DNA of 64,000 nucleotides. Source: Thermanaeromonas toyohensis ToBE (GTDB taxonomy: Bacteria; Bacillota; DSM-521; Neomoorellales; Neomoorellaceae). This document shows, one piece after another, positions 56,901 through 64,000 of the stretch; positions within the stretch are counted from its first letter, which is position 1; every line of letters begins with the position of its first letter. The stretch lies in the NCBI RefSeq assembly GCF_900176005.1, contig NZ_LT838272.1, forward strand, positions 124,001 to 188,000, in the 5' to 3' direction. The position numbers and the translations under genes are program-made. The notes under the pieces are model-generated. The model had not been told where the DNA came from. It did no database searches and was given only the letters and a program-made list of their open reading frames with translations.

Positions 56901-58991
56901 GTGAAGGTCGTCCAGTCGGCTGGAGTTCAGCCGCGGGTGGGGCGACCGGGGACAAGCATGATAAGAAATATGAGAAGCTTGCGGATCAAGATGGCTGTGT
57001 TATTTGGGTTGATCGTCCTAATTGGGTGCTTGGTGTTAGCTGTTATAAGCCAGAATCGCGCTGAGATCGCTTTAGAAAGTGAAGCTAAAGAGGCTATACT
57101 TAAAGTGGCCAGGCAGGTTGCCGAAACTGTAGACAGCCGGATCCAGGCGCGCATTTATGTGGTTGAAGAAATGGCCGATAGGAACGTTATTCGCGGTAAA
57201 TCGGGTGACCACGAGGCTACGATGGAGGAAAAGTTAGAAACCCTTCGCGACGAGCAAAAAAGTGTGGAGAGTTTAGGGTTCAAGCAGTTCGGCATTGCCG
57301 ATAAAGAAGGTAATATTATTTTTTCCAATGGTAACCGGGCGAATATCGCCGACCAGGATTACTTCCGGGCTGCCCTGGGGGGAAAGACTACTATCTCCAG
57401 CACTATTGTAAGTAAATTTGACAATTCGGTTGGGTTTGCTTATGCCACACCCATACGTCACTATGCCACTAATGAGATAACCGGCGTTCTAGTGGGTATA
57501 GTGGATGGAGCTAGGTTCAGTGAGTTGGTGGGAAGCATTACATATGGCCGCACGGGGTACGCCTTCGCTGTGGATGGTACAGGCAAGACCATAGCCCATA
57601 AGGATATAGAAAAAGTTAAAGACCAGGAGAACATTATAGAGCAGTCTAAGTTCAACGCGTCCCTTAGCCCCCTTGCTGCGGTAATCTCCAAAATGGCGAA
57701 GGGGGAGGAAGGCATTGCTGCTTGCGTTTTCCAGGGTCAGGAGATGATTATCGCCTATGCTCCTATAAAGACCACCAATTGGTCTATAGCGGTCACTGCC
57801 CCTAAGGCTGAGGTGCTGGAGAGAGTTTCTGGGCTTAAACATTCCATGCTAATTGTATCCCTCCTAATAATCTTTACTGCTCTAGTTTTGACCTTTGTAA
57901 TGGCCAGAAACATTACTACACCCTTAATTTGGGCGGTGGACCACCTAGGGATTATAGCTAACGGCGACTTCACCCGGCCGATTCCGGAGAAATACCTTCG
58001 CATGAAGGATGAGATAGGAGAGCTTGCCCGGGCCGTAGAACGGCTACAGACCAATATCAAAATGATGCTTTTAAGCCTAAAAGAAGACGCAAAGACGCTA
58101 GCCGGTAACTCGGAGGCCCTAGGTGCTGCTTCGGAAGAGATCGCTTCTTCCTCTGGCGAGGTAGCCAAGGCTATCCAGCAGGTGGCGGCGGGAGCCTCTG
58201 AACAGGCTGGACACCTGCAGGAGATCCTTGACCTTATGGAAAACATAACCTCGAGCCTGGAGAAAGTCTATACCGAGCTGAGTAACGTTAAGGCCAATAG
58301 CGAGAAGACCTCTGGGCTGGCTAATGTGGGCAAGAAAGAGTTGGACACCCTCATCGCCTCCATCAAAGGTGTGCGCGAGGCCTTTGAGATTGTCGCGAAA
58401 AAGCTGACTGGTTTGAGCGGTTCTGTAGCTCAGGTGGGCGAGATCCTGGAAGTGATTAACGGGATAGCGGAGCAGACGAATCTTTTGGCCTTGAACGCGG
58501 CCATTGAGGCGGCGCGCGCAGGAGAGGCGGGCCGTGGTTTTGCGGTGGTGGCTGACGAAGTACGCAAGCTGGCCGAGCAGTCTCGTGCCTCTTCAGATAA
58601 GATAAGGACGCTGCTAGATACTATAGCTTCGGAGACGAATGGAGTGGTGAACACTTCGCAAGAAGTAAACAGGCAGATAGTTTCACAACTAGAAAACGTA
58701 GAGAACACCATCAAGGCCTTTGACAATATACTTGATGCAGTAGCCGCGTTGGCTCCTATGATCGAGGCGACTTACCGCGAGGTGGACAGTACGGTAAAGG
58801 CTAAAGATATAGTGCTAGAGCGGGTTCAGAGCATCAGCGCGGTAGCGGAGGAGACCTCGGCTTCAGCGCAAGAGATTTCGGCCTCGGCTGAAGAGCTTTC
58901 TGCTTCTACCCAGGAGATATCTGCCAATGCCCAGCAGGTCCTTGAGGTGGCCAAACGGCTCGAAGAACAGGCAGGGCGCTTTAAAGTATAA
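56901..58991 (+). CDS. Methyl-accepting chemotaxis protein (Cache-HAMP-MA)
   Basis: The 696-residue receptor has two membrane segments (about 32-50 and 312-333), an extracytoplasmic double-Cache ligand domain (about 52-305; [22 protein letters not shown]), a HAMP linker (about 333-387) and the signalling domain (about 400-690). The hairpin tip [19 protein letters not shown] is intact. It would signal to CheA/CheW; no chemotaxis kinase gene is nearby. GTG 56901 follows GAAGGGG closely; ATG 56958 gives a more usual start just before the basic RSLRIK and membrane segment. Confidence 0.92.
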   Translation: MKVVQSAGVQPRVGRPGTSMIRNMRSLRIKMAVLFGLIVLIGCLVLAVISQNRAEIALESEAKEAILKVARQVAETVDSRIQARIYVVEEMADRNVIRGKSGDHEATMEEKLETLRDEQKSVESLGFKQFGIADKEGNIIFSNGNRANIADQDYFRAALGGKTTISSTIVSKFDNSVGFAYATPIRHYATNEITGVLVGIVDGARFSELVGSITYGRTGYAFAVDGTGKTIAHKDIEKVKDQENIIEQSKFNASLSPLAAVISKMAKGEEGIAACVFQGQEMIIAYAPIKTTNWSIAVTAPKAEVLERVSGLKHSMLIVSLLIIFTALVLTFVMARNITTPLIWAVDHLGIIANGDFTRPIPEKYLRMKDEIGELARAVERLQTNIKMMLLSLKEDAKTLAGNSEALGAASEEIASSSGEVAKAIQQVAAGASEQAGHLQEILDLMENITSSLEKVYTELSNVKANSEKTSGLANVGKKELDTLIASIKGVREAFEIVAKKLTGLSGSVAQVGEILEVINGIAEQTNLLALNAAIEAARAGEAGRGFAVVADEVRKLAEQSRASSDKIRTLLDTIASETNGVVNTSQEVNRQIVSQLENVENTIKAFDNILDAVAALAPMIEATYREVDSTVKAKDIVLERVQSISAVAEETSASAQEISASAEELSASTQEISANAQQVLEVAKRLEEQAGRFKV

Positions 58992-59038
58992 GGTTTTGTG
59001 AGCTACGTGTAAATGATAACTAGGGTAGGTAAGGCATT

Positions 59039-60538
59039 ATGAAAAAAATTTTAAATACCCGCTTGTGGTTTGTAAGCGGGCTTTTTTTGATCCTGGCCGT
59101 GTTAACTTATACTATCTGGCTTTATAACCAGATGGAAAGGCTAGCCCAGGAATATTCCCGGATATCCCAAGAAAAGTACCAGATCCTCTATCACCTTAAA
59201 AGTGCCGAGAAATTAGTTATCGATATGGAAACAGGGATACAGGGTTATATGTTAACTGGAGATACGCGTTTCTTGGAGCCTTACACTGAGGCTAAGAAAG
59301 AAATAGCTTCTCACTTGGAAGAACTTTTCCACCTTTTTCCTTTAGGTATAAAATATCAAAACCATTTTCAGGAAATTATGCAAGCTTTAGAAAAATGGAC
59401 TGCCTTAGTAGCCGTTCCAATTATCCAGTCTTTACCGTCTGCAAAGGATAGGGCTAATAATACTGCCATATTAGAACAAGGGAAAAGGATTATGGACCAA
59501 ATAAGGGATAGGTTTGATTTACTGGAAACCCTAGTCGATATTACCCGGCAACAGGATCTTAAAGCCCTTTTGGCTTTCCATCGTCGCCTGGTATGGCAAG
59601 TTATGGTGGCCATGATAGGGCTATGGTTACTTATCGCTTTTATGGGCTATGCTCTTTACCGCCAGGTACGGCGGGTAGAAAAGCAGAATATAGAGCTACT
59701 TGAAAAAGAAGAAAAGCTTAGGAAGGCTGTGCGCGAGCTATATGCAGCTTCCCAGATGAAATCAGAATTCCTAGCTAACATGAGCCATGAGCTGCGCACC
59801 CCTTTAAATGCTATTATTGGATTTGCCCAAGTACTTAAAGGCCAGTATTACGGGGCCTTAAATGAGAAACAGTCGACTTATGTAAATTATATATTGACCA
59901 GCGGCCAGCACCTTTTAAGCCTTATAAACGATGTTTTAGACCTTTCTAAAATAGAGGCAGGCAAGCTAGAGCTTGAGCTTTCCACCTTTTCCCTCCGTAA
60001 ACTCCTCGAGAACAGCCTTATTATGGTTAAAGAGAAGGCGGCCAAGCACAATTTAAAATTATCCTTGGAGATAGAACCCGATCTCCCTGATATTACTGCT
60101 GATGAACGAAAGCTAAAACAGATAATGTACAATTTATTAAGCAATGCGGTGAAATTTACCCCTGATGGGGGCTCTATAACTATCCGCGCCCGGCGATTTA
60201 AAGAGATAGGAGAAACTGCAGAAAAAATAGAAGTGAGCGTAGCAGATACGGGTATAGGTATAGCGCCCGAGGACCAGGAAAGGATTTTTGAACCTTTTAC
60301 GCAGGCCAGGATGCGGGAGGAATCTGTAGAAGGCAATACCCCTTATGTGCGCCAGCATGAGGGTACGGGGTTGGGCCTGGCCCTGGTGCGCCGTTTGGTG
60401 GAGCTGCACGGGGGACGGGTATGGGTAGAAAGCCCTGGTCTGGGCCGGGGTAGCACCTTTTATTTTACCCTCCCGGTAATGACGCAAGGGAGGGGAGGGA
60501 CAGATGAAGCCCAAGATTCTGGTAGTAGAGGACAATGA
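59039..60538 (+). CDS. Membrane sensor histidine kinase (CHASE3-like sensor)
   Basis: The 499-residue kinase has two membrane segments (about 8-28 and 188-210) around a helical sensor similar to CHASE3 (METGIQGYMLTGDTRFLEPY). The HisKA box follows (His250 in MSHELRTPLN), then a HATPase domain (NLLSNAVKFTP, ADTGIGIAPED, GTGLGLALVRRL). It probably phosphorylates the receiver proteins encoded next to it. The gene overlaps the following receiver gene by 35 bases. Confidence 0.92.
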   Translation: MKKILNTRLWFVSGLFLILAVLTYTIWLYNQMERLAQEYSRISQEKYQILYHLKSAEKLVIDMETGIQGYMLTGDTRFLEPYTEAKKEIASHLEELFHLFPLGIKYQNHFQEIMQALEKWTALVAVPIIQSLPSAKDRANNTAILEQGKRIMDQIRDRFDLLETLVDITRQQDLKALLAFHRRLVWQVMVAMIGLWLLIAFMGYALYRQVRRVEKQNIELLEKEEKLRKAVRELYAASQMKSEFLANMSHELRTPLNAIIGFAQVLKGQYYGALNEKQSTYVNYILTSGQHLLSLINDVLDLSKIEAGKLELELSTFSLRKLLENSLIMVKEKAAKHNLKLSLEIEPDLPDITADERKLKQIMYNLLSNAVKFTPDGGSITIRARRFKEIGETAEKIEVSVADTGIGIAPEDQERIFEPFTQARMREESVEGNTPYVRQHEGTGLGLALVRRLVELHGGRVWVESPGLGRGSTFYFTLPVMTQGRGGTDEAQDSGSRGQ

Positions 60539-60914
60539 AGCCAATATGGTTTTATTAAGGGATATCCTGGCAATTATAGGAAGCGAAGTGTTAGAGGCTA
60601 CCACCGGCCAAGAAGGGCTACGCTTGGCCCGGGAGGAAAAACCCCAACTTATTCTGATGGATATACAGCTTCCTGATATAGATGGCATAACCCTTACTAG
60701 GCTTTTAAAGCAGGATCCCGCCACTAGCCATATACCTATTATAGCAGTTACCTCTTATGCTTATGAAAAAGAGAAGGACCTTTTTAGCCAAGCAGGAGGG
60801 GATGGTTATTTGACTAAACCCATTGAGATCGAGAGTTTATTAAAAGTAGTGACCCAATTTATAAGGGGAGAAAAGATACATGTGGGAGAAGCCCAAAATA
60901 CTAGTAGTAGATGA
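60504..60914 (+). CDS. Receiver-only response regulator (DivK-like)
   Basis: This 136-residue stand-alone receiver has VVEDNEAN (acidic pocket), LILMDIQLPDIDG (phosphoacceptor near residue 53) and YLTKP. Without an output domain it probably relays phosphate between the kinase and other proteins. It starts inside the kinase gene and overlaps the next gene by 35 bases. Confidence 0.92.
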   Translation: MKPKILVVEDNEANMVLLRDILAIIGSEVLEATTGQEGLRLAREEKPQLILMDIQLPDIDGITLTRLLKQDPATSHIPIIAVTSYAYEKEKDLFSQAGGDGYLTKPIEIESLLKVVTQFIRGEKIHVGEAQNTSSR

Positions 60915-62403
60915 TGAAGAGGTTAACTTAGTTTTGATGGAGGCCATACTCGTTCCCGCTGGATATCAAGTTATCTTAGCCCGGAGCGGGGAAGAAGCGC
61001 TGGCGGCTGCAGTGAGAGAAGAACCGGATGCTATCCTTTTAGATGTAATGATGCCCAAAATAGACGGGTTTACTGTTTGCCGCCAGCTCAAAGAGGGGGA
61101 GGCTACCCGGTTTATCCCCGTGATTATAATAACTGCCCTTGACCGGTGGGAAGACCGGGTCCAGGGGCTAGCAGCAGGGGCTGATGATTTTTTAACCAAA
61201 CCTGTTAACGAAATAGAGTTAAAGGTTCGCCTGCGCTCTTTGCTCCGTATAAAAAAGCTTAATGATCAGCTACGATATGCCCATGAGCATATAAATTATC
61301 TTACCCGCCATGTGGACGACCTTCTTAAGCATTTTGATCCTCTATCTTTCTTAACCCACCCTGCTAGAGAAGAGTTGATCAAGCAATTATTTTATTTTCA
61401 AAAGCTGGCCCCAGAGATGGTGCTGGTAGCTTTCCTAGAGGGCGATGAAAAAGGGCAGGGGGCAATATATTTTCTGCAAGAAGGAAGGGTACACCAAGAA
61501 AGATTTTCCTTTTCCCTGCTTCCTCAAAGCCCTTTAGCTAAAATTCTAACCTTAGAAGGAAGAAGTAGTTGGGGCAACCGTAGCGAGGGGCAGGAAGAGA
61601 TTTTTAGAAGTTTGGAAGGGATCCTCGCCCAAGCTAAGGTAAGGAGAACTTTACATAATTATGTTAGCTACCGGCAGGACTCTATTTGGCTTTGTTGTTT
61701 TAATTATGCCCACCCCGTTACCTCTTATGAATGCGATGTGCTACGGAATTTGAGCACTTACAGCCAGTTTTTAGAACTAATAGCCGAGCAAGTAAAAAGG
61801 ACGGAAGAAGCCTTTCACTACACTCTAGAGGCTTTGGCCCGGGCTGCCGAGGCCAACGATGAAGATACCGGGAATCATATTATACGAGTGGGTGTTTTCG
61901 CCAAGGAACTAGCAGAGGCTATGGGATGCCCGCGCTCTTTTTGCCAGGAGATAGGCCGCGCAGCTAAGGTCCATGATGTAGGTAAAGTTCATATACCCAG
62001 CCATATCCTGAGGAAACCTGGGAAGCTTTCCCCGGAAGAATGGGAGATCATACGCCAGCACCCCTATTATGGAGCCAGGATCTTAGGTGAGGCGCCACGC
62101 CTTAAGACGGCGCGGGATATAGCCTTGCATCACCATGAAAAATGGGATGGCAGCGGCTACCCCCAGGGGCTAAAGGGCGAGGAGATTTCCCTAGCCGGCC
62201 GGATCGTAGCCCTGGCGGATATTTATGATGCCTTACGTAATAAGCGTAGTTATAAGCCAGCCTTTTCCCACGAGGAGGTTTTTAAAATTATAACCTCTGG
62301 CGATGGACGGGTGGAGCCCTCCCATTTTGACCCTTATGTATTAGAAACCTTCCGCAAGATAGCTCCCCGCTTTGAAGAGATTTACGAATCCTTGAAAGAC
62401 TAA
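60880..62403 (+). CDS. Response regulator with HD-GYP phosphodiesterase output
   Basis: The 507-residue protein has a receiver (about 5-120; VVDDEEVN, ILLDVMMPKIDG, LTKPV), a middle region (about 140-310) not recognised, and an HD-GYP domain (about 320-505). The latter has NHIIRVGVFA, HDVGK (His365, Asp366), HHHEKWDGSGYPQGL and ALADIYDAL. HD-GYP enzymes hydrolyse cyclic-di-GMP. It likely receives phosphate from the upstream kinase. SD GGGGAG precedes the ATG. Confidence 0.93.
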   Translation: MWEKPKILVVDDEEVNLVLMEAILVPAGYQVILARSGEEALAAAVREEPDAILLDVMMPKIDGFTVCRQLKEGEATRFIPVIIITALDRWEDRVQGLAAGADDFLTKPVNEIELKVRLRSLLRIKKLNDQLRYAHEHINYLTRHVDDLLKHFDPLSFLTHPAREELIKQLFYFQKLAPEMVLVAFLEGDEKGQGAIYFLQEGRVHQERFSFSLLPQSPLAKILTLEGRSSWGNRSEGQEEIFRSLEGILAQAKVRRTLHNYVSYRQDSIWLCCFNYAHPVTSYECDVLRNLSTYSQFLELIAEQVKRTEEAFHYTLEALARAAEANDEDTGNHIIRVGVFAKELAEAMGCPRSFCQEIGRAAKVHDVGKVHIPSHILRKPGKLSPEEWEIIRQHPYYGARILGEAPRLKTARDIALHHHEKWDGSGYPQGLKGEEISLAGRIVALADIYDALRNKRSYKPAFSHEEVFKIITSGDGRVEPSHFDPYVLETFRKIAPRFEEIYESLKD

Positions 62404-62752
62404 GCCGCCGGAAAGGCTTTATTCCAAATTTAATGTAGAATTTTGGAGGAATTGGAGAAAAAAGATCGAATATAAATCTAGGAAAATTAAGGATATCGGG
62501 TAAGTGATAAGAGAGGGTGGAGGGTATGCTATGCTATTCCATAAATGCAATAAATTTCCTAAATGGGGGGGGGGGGTATATTATACCAACATTGGCAGCA
62601 AATGCCATAGCTTAACCGCTTTTGGGAACCTTTCTGCTTCTGTTTTTTCCCTCCTAGACAAGCCTTCCTTAAAGGATCCCTTCCTGCTCATATCTTCTTT
62701 ACCCCCACCAGCCCTGCTCTAAAGCTCTAAAAGCTTTTTAGCATCTAAGTTT
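62404..62752 (+). other. Intergenic stretch with a run of 12 G residues
   Basis: The gap contains TATGCTATGCTA, then a homopolymer of 12 G at 62565-62576 followed by TATATTATACC. A 72-codon frame crosses the tract but resembles no protein, so I do not call a gene. No terminator with a good T-run is seen after the HD-GYP gene. Confidence 0.5.
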
Positions 62753-63739
62753 ATGGGGGCGAATTTTAAGGTGCAGGTAGACTTATATGGGCAGGGCCAG
62801 CAGGGTGGTAGCAGGATATACCGCCTCGTTTTTCCCTCCCCTTTAGCCCGGATATTGTTCCGTAGTTTAGCCTTGATCTTGCTAACCTCTATAACCTTAG
62901 CTAATCGGTATAGCCGGAGCTTGTCTTTCCAAATACTTTTAGATTTCTTTTATTTAATCCCTATCACTATAGCCTCACTAGATTCTTTAAATACTGGGCT
63001 AATATTTGCTTGCCTTTCTGGAGTTTTACGCTTAATTTTAAACCCTGTCCTCTTTGTCTCCCTAAAAGCCACAGATTATGTGGACTTTCTGGTGGTTACT
63101 AGTTTCTATTTATTAGACCCCTTAGGGATTGAGCTTTTGAGGCGCCTGGCCTGGCAGAGGCGGATGCTGGAACAAAATTTAAAGGTTACGACGGAAGCTT
63201 TGCTGGAGGCCTTGCAGCTCCGGGACCATTATACTGGCCAGCACTCGCGGGAAGTAGCCTTATATTCCCGGCTTATAGGCGAGGCATTGGGCTTAACAAG
63301 GGTGGAACAAGAAGAATTGTACCTGGCCGGTCTTTTGCATGATCTGGGGAAAATAGGCATAGACGATGCTTGTTTAAATAAACCGGGCCCGCTTACACCT
63401 GAGGAATGGGCCATTATACACCAGCATCCTAGGCTGGCTTACCAGATAGTTAAGAAGGTGGTGGGCGAGGGAAGTAGGGTAGCCCGGGCAGTGTTGTATC
63501 ATCACGAACGTTACGATGGCCGGGGTTACCCGGAGGGGTTAAAGGGTAAAGCTATCCCTTTAGAGGCCCGCATTTTGGCTGTGGCTGATTGTTTTGATGC
63601 CATGACTACGGATCGTGTATACCGGCGGGCCCTAACTCGTGAGCAGGCTATAGAGGAGCTAAAAAGGTGCGCGGGAACCCAATTTGATCCTGAGATCGTA
63701 GATGTGTTTTGCCGGATACTAGAGGGGAAGAGGAATTAA
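62753..63739 (+). CDS. Membrane protein with HD-GYP phosphodiesterase domain
   Basis: The 328-residue protein has about three hydrophobic segments (about 30-125; IALFRS-type start, FQILLDFFYLIPITIAS) resembling a MASE-like sensor. A cytoplasmic HD-GYP domain follows (about 150-325; TGQHSREVALYSRLI, LLHDLGKIG, HHERYDGRGYPEGL, AVADCFDAMTTDRVYR). All metal and GYP residues are present, so cyclic-di-GMP hydrolysis is likely. The ATG at 62753 lacks a good SD, so the start is uncertain. The G-tract lies about 180 bases upstream. Confidence 0.9.
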   Translation: MGANFKVQVDLYGQGQQGGSRIYRLVFPSPLARILFRSLALILLTSITLANRYSRSLSFQILLDFFYLIPITIASLDSLNTGLIFACLSGVLRLILNPVLFVSLKATDYVDFLVVTSFYLLDPLGIELLRRLAWQRRMLEQNLKVTTEALLEALQLRDHYTGQHSREVALYSRLIGEALGLTRVEQEELYLAGLLHDLGKIGIDDACLNKPGPLTPEEWAIIHQHPRLAYQIVKKVVGEGSRVARAVLYHHERYDGRGYPEGLKGKAIPLEARILAVADCFDAMTTDRVYRRALTREQAIEELKRCAGTQFDPEIVDVFCRILEGKRN

Positions 63740-63840
63740 ATGCTTAAGTATAGCTTGCGTGGCTTCCTATACGGAAGAGCACACGGCAGCCATGGAAGAG
63801 TTGGCGGCACTTTAAAATGGGTAGATTGGAGGCTAAAATA

Positions 63841-64000
63841 ATGGGTGCTACCATCTTGATCATCGAGGATACGGAAGCCCATCGCGTGCTGCTTAGAGAT
63901 ATACTGGCCCTCACCGGGAAGGAAATTATTGAGGCTACTAATGGGGAAGAAGGGATTCGCCTGGCAAAGGAAATAAAGCCTGAGTTGGTGTTTATGGATC
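63841..64000 (+). CDS. Receiver-domain protein, 5' part (continues beyond window)
   Basis: The 53 visible residues are the start of a receiver: ILIIEDTEAHRVLLRDILAL, NGEEGIRLAKE, and the phosphoacceptor FMD at the very end. It is similar to the receiver-only protein at 60504, so another DivK-like relay or a larger regulator. SD GGAGG lies before the ATG. Confidence 0.85.
   Translation, partial: MGATILIIEDTEAHRVLLRDILALTGKEIIEATNGEEGIRLAKEIKPELVFMD

Noticed and set aside
56692-57064. Two frames of about 70 codons before the chemoreceptor
   Set aside because: Neither has an SD or recognisable motifs, and one overlaps the chemoreceptor start in another frame.
62504-62722. A 72-codon frame across the G12 tract
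   Set aside because: No similarity, low-complexity composition, and the frame depends on the homopolymer length.
63740-63840. Short frame between the HD-GYP gene and the last receiver
   Set aside because: About 33 codons, no SD, no similarity; not supportable as a gene.
1-64000. tRNA or rRNA genes, CRISPR arrays, insertion sequences, prophage
   Set aside because: No cloverleaf, array of regular repeats, transposase motif or phage structural gene was seen on reading the window; a tRNAscan or ISfinder search would be needed to exclude weak cases.

Overview
The window looks like chromosome from a thermophilic, anaerobic, endospore-forming Firmicute of the Moorella / Thermanaeromonas / Desulfotomaculum type. 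The evidence is the gene content (yabG, spoVT, yabP, yabQ, two spoIID-type genes, spoIIQ-like, spoIIID, cortex hydrolase), the tungstate transporter, heavy use of TTG and GTG starts behind strong Shine-Dalgarno (SD) sequences, and gene order. The assignment to that group is inference; no rRNA gene is present.

Region 1 (1-36 kb) follows the Bacillus metS-tatD-yabE-ksgA-yabG-veg-ispE-glmU-prs-ctc-pth-mfd-spoVT-yabN-yabO-yabP-yabQ-divIC order, with substitutions and insertions. rnmV is missing and a second yabE-like gene stands in its place. ykuK and a LysM/SleB hydrolase sit between ksgA and yabG. Between veg and ispE lies an accessory block: an etfB/fixX gene remnant, an SLH-tagged amidase without signal peptide, a ModE-tupABC tungstate module with a ModE-type operator, an orphan PhoB-like regulator, a ComFB protein, and a cyanophycinase/cyanophycin synthetase pair. 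A miniature PrsW/CPBP-like membrane protein occupies the pth-mfd interval.

Region 2 (33-44 kb) carries spoIID-spoIIQ-spoIIID-mbl, then a cell-wall polymer and surface group: a copper-amine-oxidase-domain membrane protein, an LCP ligase, a TagA/WecG glycosyltransferase and a large SLH-anchored subtilase. In four genes here (divIC, the copper-amine-oxidase-domain gene, tagA and the subtilase) the best SD sequence points to a CTG, ATT or ATA start.

Region 3 (44-56 kb) has nucleotidyltransferase/HEPN toxin-antitoxin-like genes and their remnants, then a divergent ECF sigma/anti-sigma operon and an S-layer-like gene. Each side has the same ECF-type promoter (GGGAACTTTT, then GTCTAA, 16 nt between GAACTT and GTCTAA). 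Immediately downstream are a TolC-like protein, a possible attenuator leader, and MacA/MacB-type export genes. I consider this envelope-stress, surface-protein and TolC-MacAB group the most notable system in the window. A decayed MntA-HepT pair follows.

Region 4 (56-64 kb) is signal transduction: a Cache-HAMP chemoreceptor, a CHASE3-type hybrid-cascade kinase, a receiver-only protein, a receiver/HD-GYP protein, a membrane HD-GYP protein and the start of another receiver, so cyclic-di-GMP turnover is likely controlled here. No tRNA, rRNA, CRISPR array, insertion sequence or prophage was recognised.
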